The notes beneath the pieces were generated by a model. That model saw only the letters and a program-made list of their open reading frames with translations. It was not told where the DNA came from and searched no databases. Both the position numbers and the translations under genes were made by a program. From contig NZ_JAUFQQ010000003.1 of NCBI RefSeq assembly GCF_030409845.1, forward strand, positions 744,001-808,000: a stretch of DNA of 64,000 bases, written 5' to 3'. The stretch comes from Flavobacterium branchiarum (lineage in GTDB: Bacteria; Bacteroidota; Bacteroidia; Flavobacteriales; Flavobacteriaceae). Below, piece after piece: positions 58,306 to 64,000 of the stretch. Position 1 is the first letter of the stretch. The number at the start of each line of letters is the position of its first letter.

Positions 58306-58336
58306 TTTTTAATTCGTAATTTCGGAGAATTAAAAA
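58306..58336. promoter_or_regulatory. Inverted repeat upstream of unit 1 (candidate operator)
   Basis: TTTTTAATTC and GAATTAAAAA arms (10 bp) with an 11-bp spacer, 12 bp before the first small membrane protein gene. It is kept unchanged at +1043 bp upstream of the second copy (59349-59379), which suits an operator for the XRE proteins encoded in the unit. Confidence 0.5.
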
Positions 58337-58348
58337 CATAATATAACA

Positions 58349-58723
58349 ATGAAATTACAAATCCGAATTCTTACCTATTCAATATTATTCTTTGCCTATA
58401 GTTTTTCAACTTCAATTTTACTGACATTAGGTGAGAAACTAAAAGATCATAGATTTATAACTTTGGGTTGTGGTTTTCTGTTAATAAATCTAATTTTTTC
58501 TTTTTTGGTATTTAAATGGACTCCTTCATTAAATATAGTTTGTTCTGCTATTATTGCATCTTTGGCTTTATACTTAGCATTGCAGATTGGCGATTTGCAC
58601 TTTTTTCGAAAATTTGATGCACAAGGAATTAAAACAGCATTAATGGCTTACGCTATTTTGTCGGTCCTTTTTTGGGAAATTGCTTATCAGATAAAAACGA
58701 AGAGACAATCTAAAAATATGTAG
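58349..58723 (+). CDS. Small membrane protein, tandem copy 1
   Basis: A 124-residue protein with four hydrophobic helices (TYSILFFAYSFSTSILLTL, FLLINLIFSFLVF, IVCSAIIASLALYLALQI, LMAYAILSVLFWEIAYQI) and short basic ends. I do not recognise the family. It is followed 125 bp later by an XRE regulator, and the pair is repeated 1043 bp downstream. The two membrane proteins differ at only 7 of 124 positions. A membrane protein paired with its own regulator could be a stress or immunity module, but no function can be assigned. Confidence 0.75.
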   Translation: MKLQIRILTYSILFFAYSFSTSILLTLGEKLKDHRFITLGCGFLLINLIFSFLVFKWTPSLNIVCSAIIASLALYLALQIGDLHFFRKFDAQGIKTALMAYAILSVLFWEIAYQIKTKRQSKNM

Positions 58724-58836
58724 ATTTGATGTTACAGAGTAGTTTTTTTGTTTCACTCAGAAAAAGCAACTAAAAATAGTATCGTACCAAAAAAACTTGT
58801 TTTTTACCAATAAGTATTTTTTAAAATTATTTTAAA

Positions 58837-58844
58837 TATCTTTG
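58837..58844 (+). promoter_or_regulatory. -7 box of XRE gene copy 1
   Basis: TATCTTTG ends 4 nt before the ATG, predicting a leaderless or nearly leaderless message. The same box and spacing are present at 59880-59887 before copy 2. Confidence 0.55.
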
Positions 58845-58848
58845 AATT

Positions 58849-59247
58849 ATGAGCACAGCAACAAAAACAAAACATGTTGGCAGAAATATAAGCCGAATCA
58901 GAGAGCTTCGTGGTATTAAACAAGAAATGCTTGCGGATGCTATTGGAGTGAGTCAACAATCAGTTTCTAATATAGAAGCAAGCGAAACTATTGACAAAGA
59001 TAAACTTATTGAAATTGCAAAAGCACTTGGAGTGACTGTAGAAGCGATTGAAAATTTCTCGGAAGAATCAGTTTTTAATTTCTTTAACAACTTCTACGAT
59101 AGTAGTTCAAGCCAAGGAAATAGTTTTAATCAAGGAATGTTTGCTACTTTTAATCCTTTAGATAAAGTTGTTGAACTTTACGAACGTTTAGTTCAAGCTG
59201 AAAAAGAAAAGGTAGAGTATTTGGAAAAATTACTAAAAGGAAAATAA
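58849..59247 (+). CDS. XRE-family transcriptional regulator, tandem copy 1
   Basis: A 132-residue protein. Residues 10-68 are a Cro/CI-type helix-turn-helix (GRNISRIRELRGIKQEMLAD, AIGVSQQSVSNIEASET, IAKALGVTVEAIENF). A variable Ser/Asn/Phe-rich middle (about 70-98) follows, then a C-terminal coiled coil (NPLDKVVELYERLVQAEKEK, VEYLEKLLKGK) likely used for dimerising. It resembles small XRE proteins of Bacteroidota whose C-terminal helix is conserved. It is paired with the small membrane protein upstream and has a paralogue 1043 bp away. Confidence 0.88.
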   Translation: MSTATKTKHVGRNISRIRELRGIKQEMLADAIGVSQQSVSNIEASETIDKDKLIEIAKALGVTVEAIENFSEESVFNFFNNFYDSSSSQGNSFNQGMFATFNPLDKVVELYERLVQAEKEKVEYLEKLLKGK

Positions 59248-59276
59248 TAGTCTCTAAATAGAGTTTTTTATAAAGA

Positions 59277-59318
59277 AAAATGCGCAAATGTCTTTTTGAT
59301 TTTGCGCATTTTTTTTGT
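59277..59318 (+). terminator. Terminator of XRE copy 1
   Basis: AATGCGCAAA and TTTGCGCATT arms followed by a T8 tract. In copy 2 the stem changes to GTGCAAA/TTTGCAC, a compensatory pair of changes. Confidence 0.85.
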
Positions 59319-59348
59319 CCATATTATAGCATCCTAATCTAAGCTTCA

Positions 59349-59379
59349 TTTTTAATTCGTAATTTCGGAGAATTAAAAA
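59349..59379. promoter_or_regulatory. Inverted repeat upstream of unit 2 (candidate operator)
   Basis: Exact second copy of the TTTTTAATTC-N11-GAATTAAAAA element, 1043 bp after the first. Confidence 0.5.
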
Positions 59380-59391
59380 CATAATATAACA

Positions 59392-59766
59392 ATGAAATTA
59401 CAAGTACGAATTCTTACCTATTCAATATTATTCTTTACGTATAGTTTTTCAACTTCATTTTTACTGACATTGGGTGAGAAACTAAAAGATCATAGATTTA
59501 TAACTTTGGGTTGTGGTTTTCTGTTAATCAATTTGATTTTCTCTTTTTTGGTATTTAAATGGGCTCCTTCATTAAATATAGTTTGTTCTGCTATTATTGC
59601 TTTTTTGGCTTTATACTTAGCATTGCAGATTGGCGATTTGCACTTTTTTCGAAAATTTGATGCACAAGGAATTAAAACAGGATTAATGGCTTACGCTATT
59701 TTGTCGGTTCTTTTTTGGGAAATTGCTTATCAGATAAAACTGAAGAGACAATCTAAAAATATGTAG
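59392..59766 (+). CDS. Small membrane protein, tandem copy 2
   Basis: A 124-residue paralogue of the protein at 58349, identical except for seven substitutions (positions 5, 16, 23, 58, 71, 97 and 117). The four-helix pattern is kept. The upstream region with the inverted repeat and the downstream region up to the XRE start are also nearly identical, showing a recent duplication or homogenisation. Function unknown. Confidence 0.75.
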   Translation: MKLQVRILTYSILFFTYSFSTSFLLTLGEKLKDHRFITLGCGFLLINLIFSFLVFKWAPSLNIVCSAIIAFLALYLALQIGDLHFFRKFDAQGIKTGLMAYAILSVLFWEIAYQIKLKRQSKNM

Positions 59767-59891
59767 ATTTGATGTTACAGAGTAGTTTTTTTGTTTCACT
59801 CAGAAAAAGCAACTAAAAATAGTATCGTACCAAAAAAACTTGTTTTTTACCAATAAGTATTTTTTAAAATAATTTTAAATATCTTTGAATT

Positions 59892-60281
59892 ATGAGTACA
59901 GTAACAAAACCCAAACATATTGGAAGAAATATAAGCCGAATCAGAGAGCTTAAAGGGATGAAACAGGAAGCACTTGCTGAGGCTATTGGTGTAACGCAAC
60001 AATCTGTTTCAAATATTGAAGGAAGTGAAACTATTGAGAAAGAAAAACTTGCGGAAATAGCAAAAGCACTAGGTGTGACAGTTGAAGCAATTAACAACTT
60101 TTCAGAGGAAAATGTCTTCAATTATTTTAATACTTTTAATGAATCTGTGTCAGGAAGCTTTATAACCAATAATTCTTGTACATTTAATCCTCTTGATAAA
60201 GTTGTTGAACTTTACGAACGTTTAGTTCAAGCTGAAAAAGAAAAGGTAGAGTATTTAGAAAAATTACTAAAAGGAAAATAA
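59892..60281 (+). CDS. XRE-family transcriptional regulator, tandem copy 2
   Basis: A 129-residue paralogue of the regulator at 58849. The helix-turn-helix (GRNISRIRELKGMKQEALAE, AIGVTQQSVSNIEGSET) and the middle (SVSGSFITNNSCTFNP) are clearly diverged from copy 1 in both protein and DNA, with many silent changes, while the last 31 residues (NPLDKVVELYERLVQAEKEK and onwards) are identical. This uneven divergence within a tandem repeat suggests gene conversion of the flanks. The two could form heterodimers through the shared coiled coil. Confidence 0.88.
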   Translation: MSTVTKPKHIGRNISRIRELKGMKQEALAEAIGVTQQSVSNIEGSETIEKEKLAEIAKALGVTVEAINNFSEENVFNYFNTFNESVSGSFITNNSCTFNPLDKVVELYERLVQAEKEKVEYLEKLLKGK

Positions 60282-60310
60282 TATTCTCTAAAGAGAGTTT
60301 CTTAATTAAA

Positions 60311-60350
60311 AAAATGTGCAAATGTCTTTTGGCTTTGCACATTTTTTTTG
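60311..60350 (+). terminator. Terminator of XRE copy 2
   Basis: AATGTGCAAA and TTTGCACATT arms followed by a T8 tract. Confidence 0.85.
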
Positions 60351-60426
60351 GCTTTCATTAAAATGAGAGTTGCTGCTTCTTAAATTTAAAATAAAGTAAT
60401 ACTTATCTGAATTAATGTAAAACAGA

Positions 60427-60434
60427 TATCTTTG
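60427..60434 (+). promoter_or_regulatory. -7 box of the lipoprotein gene at 60454
   Basis: TATCTTTG, 19 nt before the ATG; -33 region not clear. Confidence 0.5.
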
Positions 60435-60453
60435 CATCATTAAATAAATACTG

Positions 60454-61638
60454 ATGCAAAAAATTACAATACTCTTTACAATTCTCTTTTTGGCACTTTC
60501 TTCGTGTGGTGTAAAAAATACTCAATCGATGTTGAGTGATGGGAATTATGATGGAGCAATAGATCGAGCAATCGAAGGATTGAGAACTAAGAAAGATTCA
60601 AAGGGAAAACAAGATTATGTTTACTTGCTTGAAGAAGCTTTTGCGAAGGCAAAAGATAGAGATTTACGAAATCTTGATATGATGTCAAGAGAATCAAATC
60701 CTGCTAATATTGAGCGTATCTACAATACTTATATTCAGTTAAACAATCGCCAAGAAAAAATTAGACCTTTGTTGCCGTTGCAATTATTGAAGCAGGGTAA
60801 GAATGCTTATTTCCCGTTTGATAATTATTCTGAGCAGATTGTAAAAAGTAAAAACGCACTATCTAAATATTTATATGAGAATGCTTCGGCTCTTTTGAAA
60901 TCTAAAAATAAATTGGATTTTAGAAAAGCTTATGATGACTTCGCTTATTTGGAAAGTATTAATCCAGGATATAAGAATACAAAAATACTTATGGATGAAG
61001 CCTTATTTAAAGGAACAGATTTTGTAGATGTTTATGCTAAAAATGAAACCAATATGATTATTCCGAAACAACTTCAAAATGATCTATTGGATTTTAGTAC
61101 TTATGGATTAAATGATAAATGGACGGTTTATCATAGTGTCAGACAAAAAAAAGTTTCTTATGATTATAGTCTGATTTTAAATTTTAGAGAGATTTTAATT
61201 TCTCCTGAACAAATTAAAGAAAAAGAGTTTATTAAAGAAAGACAGGTTAAAGATGGGGTAAGAACTCTTTTGGATAGTAGAGGTAAGCCTGTTAAAGATA
61301 GTTTAGGTCGAGAAATTAAGGTAGATAATTTTAGAACGCTTCGAGCAAATATCTATGAATTCAGACAATTTAAATCTTGTCAGGTAACAGCAAAGGTTGA
61401 TTATGTCGACTTAAAAACGAATCAGCTAATGCAATCGTTTCCTATAACTAGCGATTTTATTTTTGATTATGTTTATGCAACCTACAAGGGAGATAAAAGT
61501 GCTTGCGAAGATAGTTATTTGTCTTATTTTAATAAACGTGCTGTGCCATTTCCTAATAATGAACAAATGGTTTATGATACTGGTGAAGATTTAAAAGCCA
61601 AGCTTAAAGATATCATTATCCGAAATAGATTTAGATGA
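60454..61638 (+). CDS. Helical-repeat lipoprotein of unknown function
   Basis: A 394-residue lipoprotein with lipobox Cys at residue 18 (LALSSCGVKNTQ). The first 190 residues look like TPR-type helical repeats (SDGNYDGAIDRAIEGLRTKK, YVYLLEEAFAKAKDRDLRNL, RKAYDDFAYLESINPGYKN). The C-terminal half is beta-rich (WTVYHSVRQKKVSYDYSLIL, QVTAKVDYVDLKTNQLMQSF) and ends in a basic tail. I do not recognise a named family. It is probably anchored in the envelope facing the periplasm. It converges on pafA across a shared terminator. Confidence 0.75.
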   Translation: MQKITILFTILFLALSSCGVKNTQSMLSDGNYDGAIDRAIEGLRTKKDSKGKQDYVYLLEEAFAKAKDRDLRNLDMMSRESNPANIERIYNTYIQLNNRQEKIRPLLPLQLLKQGKNAYFPFDNYSEQIVKSKNALSKYLYENASALLKSKNKLDFRKAYDDFAYLESINPGYKNTKILMDEALFKGTDFVDVYAKNETNMIIPKQLQNDLLDFSTYGLNDKWTVYHSVRQKKVSYDYSLILNFREILISPEQIKEKEFIKERQVKDGVRTLLDSRGKPVKDSLGREIKVDNFRTLRANIYEFRQFKSCQVTAKVDYVDLKTNQLMQSFPITSDFIFDYVYATYKGDKSACEDSYLSYFNKRAVPFPNNEQMVYDTGEDLKAKLKDIIIRNRFR

Positions 61639-61659
61639 ATTAGTAAATCTACTATAAAC

Positions 61660-61692
61660 AAAAACGACTGTATTTAATACAGTCGTTTTTGT
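61660..61692. terminator. Bidirectional terminator
   Basis: AAAAACGACTGTA and TACAGTCGTTTTT arms with a TTTAA loop, between converging genes. Confidence 0.9.
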
Positions 61693-61709
61693 TTTATGCA
61701 ATGAATGAA

Positions 61710-63329
61710 TTATTTTTTAGTATCTAAAACCTCTTCAAGTACATTGGCTTCTGTTCCGTTCGGAAAAGTTATTTTTAATTTTTGAGCAATAGTTGGAGCA
61801 ATTTGTGTAATTACTTTTTTATTGTATGATTCTCCTTTTTTAATATGCCATCCGTAAAAAATTGCTGGTACATGTGTGTCGTAAGAATAAGGAGTTCCAT
61901 GAGAAGTTCCTGTTCCAGCAAATTCGATATAACCAGGTTTGTCTAATATAATTAAATCACCATTTTGAGTAAAATCATATCCTTTTACAATGAAATTTAG
62001 ATAGTAATCATTACCAGTAGCATTTGCAATTTCTTCTTCAGTATAGACTCTTTTTACGTAATCCTGAGCCATTAAATACTCTTTGAAAGCTTGTTTTACT
62101 TTTACTAAATCTAAAGCTTTCTTTTTGATTTTTTCTTTATTCAAGAATAAGTTAAAGCTTGAGTAGTTTAAAACTAAATCATCACCAAAAGTTTTTGTTG
62201 AAAATTCTTTTAAGTTTTTGCGTATGTCCTTAGGACTAATATTGTTTACGTTGTATTTATTGTCTTTAAGGTAATTTACATTCTCTGCCCCAGCATGATC
62301 TGCAGTTAAGAACAATAAGTAATTATCTTTACCAACAGTTTTATCAAGGTAAGTTAAAAAGTCTGCAATAGTTTGATCTAAACGTAAATAAGTATCTTGT
62401 AACTCCATAGATCGTGGTCCTAATAAATGCCCAACGTAATCTGTAGAAGAAAAACTAACTGTTAAGAAGTCAGTAATATCATCTTTTCCTAATTCTTCTT
62501 TTTCGATTGCTTTTTTAGCAAAATCAGCTAATAAGTCATTTCCAAAAGGAGTAGATCGGATAACTCCAGCATCATTTTTTTCATACATATCTTTTAAGTT
62601 GTATGGAAAAATAGGAGCTGCACTGTTGTATAATTTTCCTTCGTATGGGTTGTTGTCTGGTAAACTTTTGTTGTATGTAGCAAGTGGCTTATATAAATCC
62701 CAACCTTTGTTTATGTATGGTAAATAATTTTTTTCGCTATTAAATTCGGTAACCCAATCAGGTAATTTATTTCCGTAAAACGTACTAGAAACAAAAGATC
62801 CTGTTTTGCTATACCAAAAAGCCCAGTTTGCAAAGTGTCCTGCTGGTAAAATTGCTCCACGATCTTTAAGACTTACTCCAATTACTTTTCCTTGAAAATT
62901 GGTTGACATTCTTAGTTCGTCAGTGATAGTTGTACTTAATAAGTTTTTAGGAGACATTTCGCCTTCTTCTTTAGTACCATCACCTATTGTTGCTACATCT
63001 GCATCTTCAGTACAATACATTTGTCTTCCTAATTTTCGGCTAAACCATTCGTTACCTACAATTCCATGTGTTGCTGGAGTTGTTCCTGTATAAATAGAAG
63101 CATGACCAGGAGCGGTATAAGTAGGCATGTAGTTGTAATGCATGTTTTGGAAAGTGTATCCATTATTCATAAGCCTTTTGAAACCATTTGCTGTAAAATC
63201 ATCAGAAAAGCGATATAGATATTCCATCTTCATCTGATCTACAACAATACCAACTACTAGTTTTGGGCGTTCTTGAGCATTTATTTGGGTAACGAACACA
63301 AATGCTAAAAATAAAATAAGTTTTTTCAT
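61710..63329 (-). CDS. pafA: PafA-type alkaline phosphatase
   Basis: A 539-residue exported phosphatase of the alkaline phosphatase superfamily. A signal peptide ends at INAQ (residue 19). Catalytic positions match Elizabethkingia PafA shifted by seven: Asp31 (GIVVDQM), nucleophile Thr72 (PTYTAPGHAS) and Asn93 (HGIVGNEW). Further on are the Lys-x-Arg pair (SLKDRGAILPAGH), the zinc ligands in STDYVGHLLG and LTADHAGAE, and the last His in GTSHGTPYSYDTHVPAIF. It releases phosphate from phosphomonoesters in the periplasm and in Flavobacteria is a main phosphate-scavenging enzyme. No Pho-type control site was recognised. Confidence 0.93.
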   Translation of the reverse strand: MKKLILFLAFVFVTQINAQERPKLVVGIVVDQMKMEYLYRFSDDFTANGFKRLMNNGYTFQNMHYNYMPTYTAPGHASIYTGTTPATHGIVGNEWFSRKLGRQMYCTEDADVATIGDGTKEEGEMSPKNLLSTTITDELRMSTNFQGKVIGVSLKDRGAILPAGHFANWAFWYSKTGSFVSSTFYGNKLPDWVTEFNSEKNYLPYINKGWDLYKPLATYNKSLPDNNPYEGKLYNSAAPIFPYNLKDMYEKNDAGVIRSTPFGNDLLADFAKKAIEKEELGKDDITDFLTVSFSSTDYVGHLLGPRSMELQDTYLRLDQTIADFLTYLDKTVGKDNYLLFLTADHAGAENVNYLKDNKYNVNNISPKDIRKNLKEFSTKTFGDDLVLNYSSFNLFLNKEKIKKKALDLVKVKQAFKEYLMAQDYVKRVYTEEEIANATGNDYYLNFIVKGYDFTQNGDLIILDKPGYIEFAGTGTSHGTPYSYDTHVPAIFYGWHIKKGESYNKKVITQIAPTIAQKLKITFPNGTEANVLEEVLDTKK

Positions 63330-63436
63330 TGTTTTTAAAGTCTAATTTTACACAAAAATACTGATTCGAATTCAGAAAAAATTCAAAATTGAGATTGAAA
63401 AGCAAAAATGATTTTACTTTAACATAACTGGCATAA

Positions 63437-63472
63437 AAAAAAATCCTAAGTGTTAGCTTAGGATTTTTTGTT
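63437..63472 (-). terminator. Terminator overlapping the DUF1456 stop codon
   Basis: AAATCCTAAG and CTTAGGATTT arms with a TGTTAG loop. The stem's upstream arm on the minus strand encodes the last residues and the TAA (63460-63458) of the DUF1456 gene. Confidence 0.85.
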
Positions 63473-63928
63473 TTTACCGAAGTTGAATTTTACTTTTTCA
63501 ACTATTTGTATTTTTGGAGCAGATTTGCTATTGTTCTTTTTGAAAGGTTTTTTTGCAGGAGCTCCAGATTTATTAGATGGTGCTTGATCTCCTCTAGCTC
63601 TTTCTTCATCTTTTGATTTAGCTTTAAACTCAGGTCTTTCCTTTGTGCTACCTTTAGCGGGAATTTCTGCTTTGTGTTTTGCTAAAACATCATTAGGGTT
63701 TTTAGGATTTTCTTTTGTTCCTCTTAAATGAATTACCAATCCGTTTAAGAAGTTACGCAATACCTGATCTCCACATTCCATATAGTTTTCATGGTCTTCG
63801 GCTCTAAAAAAAGCACCCAACTCTGATTTTGAAATTCTAAAATCTACCAATTCTAATATTTCAACTATTTGGTCGTCACGGAGCATCAAGGCTACGCGTA
63901 GTTTTTTTAGGATATCGTTATTTGTCAT
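63458..63928 (-). CDS. DUF1456 (YehS-like) protein with long Lys-rich tail
   Basis: A 156-residue protein. Residues 1-72 are two DUF1456 repeats (NNDILKKLRVALMLRDDQIV, EILELVDFRISKSELGAFFR, VLRNFLNGLVIHLRGTKENP), as in E. coli YehS. The remaining 80 residues are a Lys/Ala/Pro-rich disordered tail (SKDEERARGDQAPSNKSG, APAKKPFKKNNSKSAP), suggesting nucleic-acid contact. The function of the family is not known. A consensus -7 box lies upstream. Confidence 0.87.
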   Translation of the reverse strand: MTNNDILKKLRVALMLRDDQIVEILELVDFRISKSELGAFFRAEDHENYMECGDQVLRNFLNGLVIHLRGTKENPKNPNDVLAKHKAEIPAKGSTKERPEFKAKSKDEERARGDQAPSNKSGAPAKKPFKKNNSKSAPKIQIVEKVKFNFGKNKKS

Positions 63929-63942
63929 CGTTTAATTTTTTA

Positions 63943-63950
63943 CAAAGGTA
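63943..63950 (-). promoter_or_regulatory. -7 box of the DUF1456 gene
   Basis: TACCTTTG on the minus strand, 14 nt before the ATG. The final 50 bp of the window beyond it hold nothing recognisable. Confidence 0.5.
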
Positions 63951-64000
63951 CGTTTTAAATGTAATTGAATCGTTACTTTCCTAATATTGAAATGGTGATT

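Larger units (their letters stand above)
57323..58348. other. Gene-free repeat region, about 1 kb
   Basis: No coding region is supported; the small open frames here arise from repeats. It holds structured element copy C (57423-57507), a 15-bp-arm palindrome (57610-57642), at least five pieces of the dispersed TCTGAGGAACGAAGA repeat in both directions (57705-58220), and at its right end the inverted repeat in front of the duplicated gene unit (58306-58336). Confidence 0.7.

Noticed and set aside
58349..60281. Membrane protein/XRE pairs as a classical toxin-antitoxin system
   Set aside because: Nothing in the sequence shows toxicity or a known toxin fold; kept only as an uncharacterised duplicated module.

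Overview
The window is chromosomal DNA from a member of the Bacteroidota, most likely a Flavobacterium or close relative. The evidence is low GC, promoters of the Bacteroidota type (TTG, a spacer of about 18-21 nt, then TAnnTTTG), lipoproteins with acidic residues after the lipobox Cys, a type IX secretion C-terminal sorting domain, a CrtB/CrtI/CrtZ carotenoid set and PafA-type alkaline phosphatase. There is no sign of a prophage, plasmid or CRISPR array. Mobile DNA is limited to one REP-associated (RAYT) transposase with palindromes and one decayed transposase remnant.

Layout. 1-11.3 kb is a vitamin B12 island. A cobalamin riboswitch precedes btuB and a BtuG-like beta-propeller lipoprotein. 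The salvage and lower-ligand genes cobC, cobS, a bluB-cobT fusion and cobU lie upstream on the same strand and are interrupted by the RAYT gene. An ABC transporter (binding protein, permease, ATPase) is divergent. 11.3-23 kb holds RNA-modification enzymes, a large secreted nuclease, an ECF sigma factor with a membrane-anchored partner, small envelope proteins, rmuC, a thioesterase and a YceI protein. 23-31.7 kb looks like a light/B12-controlled module: an epimerase divergent from TetR-ABC1 kinase, the operon crtI-crtB-crtZ-SRPBCC-phr, and a CarH/LitR-type MerR regulator with the W-x9-EH and E-x-H-x-x-G signatures of adenosylcobalamin photoreceptors. Three promoters here share an inverted repeat of 7-bp arms separated by exactly 14 bp, a strong candidate operator.

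31.7-37 kb holds an inward-rectifier K+ channel, a TPR protein, five identical tRNA-Lys genes plus tRNA-Leu, aroK, a phosphoribosyltransferase, an S4 RNA-binding protein and an FKBP-like lipoprotein. 37.2-42.95 kb is a complete rRNA operon (three tandem promoters, 16S, tRNA-Ile, tRNA-Ala, 23S, 5S, terminator). 43-47.9 kb holds a repeat-rich intergenic region, a lipoprotein, a LytS/LytR-type two-component pair and a DUF5694-like protein. 48-57.3 kb is central metabolism: sucC, gltB, gltD, lysA. 57.3-60.4 kb has a gene-free repeat region and then a 1043-bp tandem duplication of a two-gene unit (small membrane protein plus XRE regulator). The right end carries a lipoprotein, PafA phosphatase and a DUF1456 protein.

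Points of most interest: the shared 14-bp-spaced operator tying carotenoid, epimerase/ABC1 and regulator promoters to a B12-dependent photoreceptor beside a B12 island; three copies of a structured RNA-like element whose stems differ in sequence but keep pairing; the mosaic tandem duplication; and a common GC-rich start region (GCACCCGC) in the rrn and tRNA-Lys promoters. All functional statements come from reading the sequence and knowledge of families; no database search was run.
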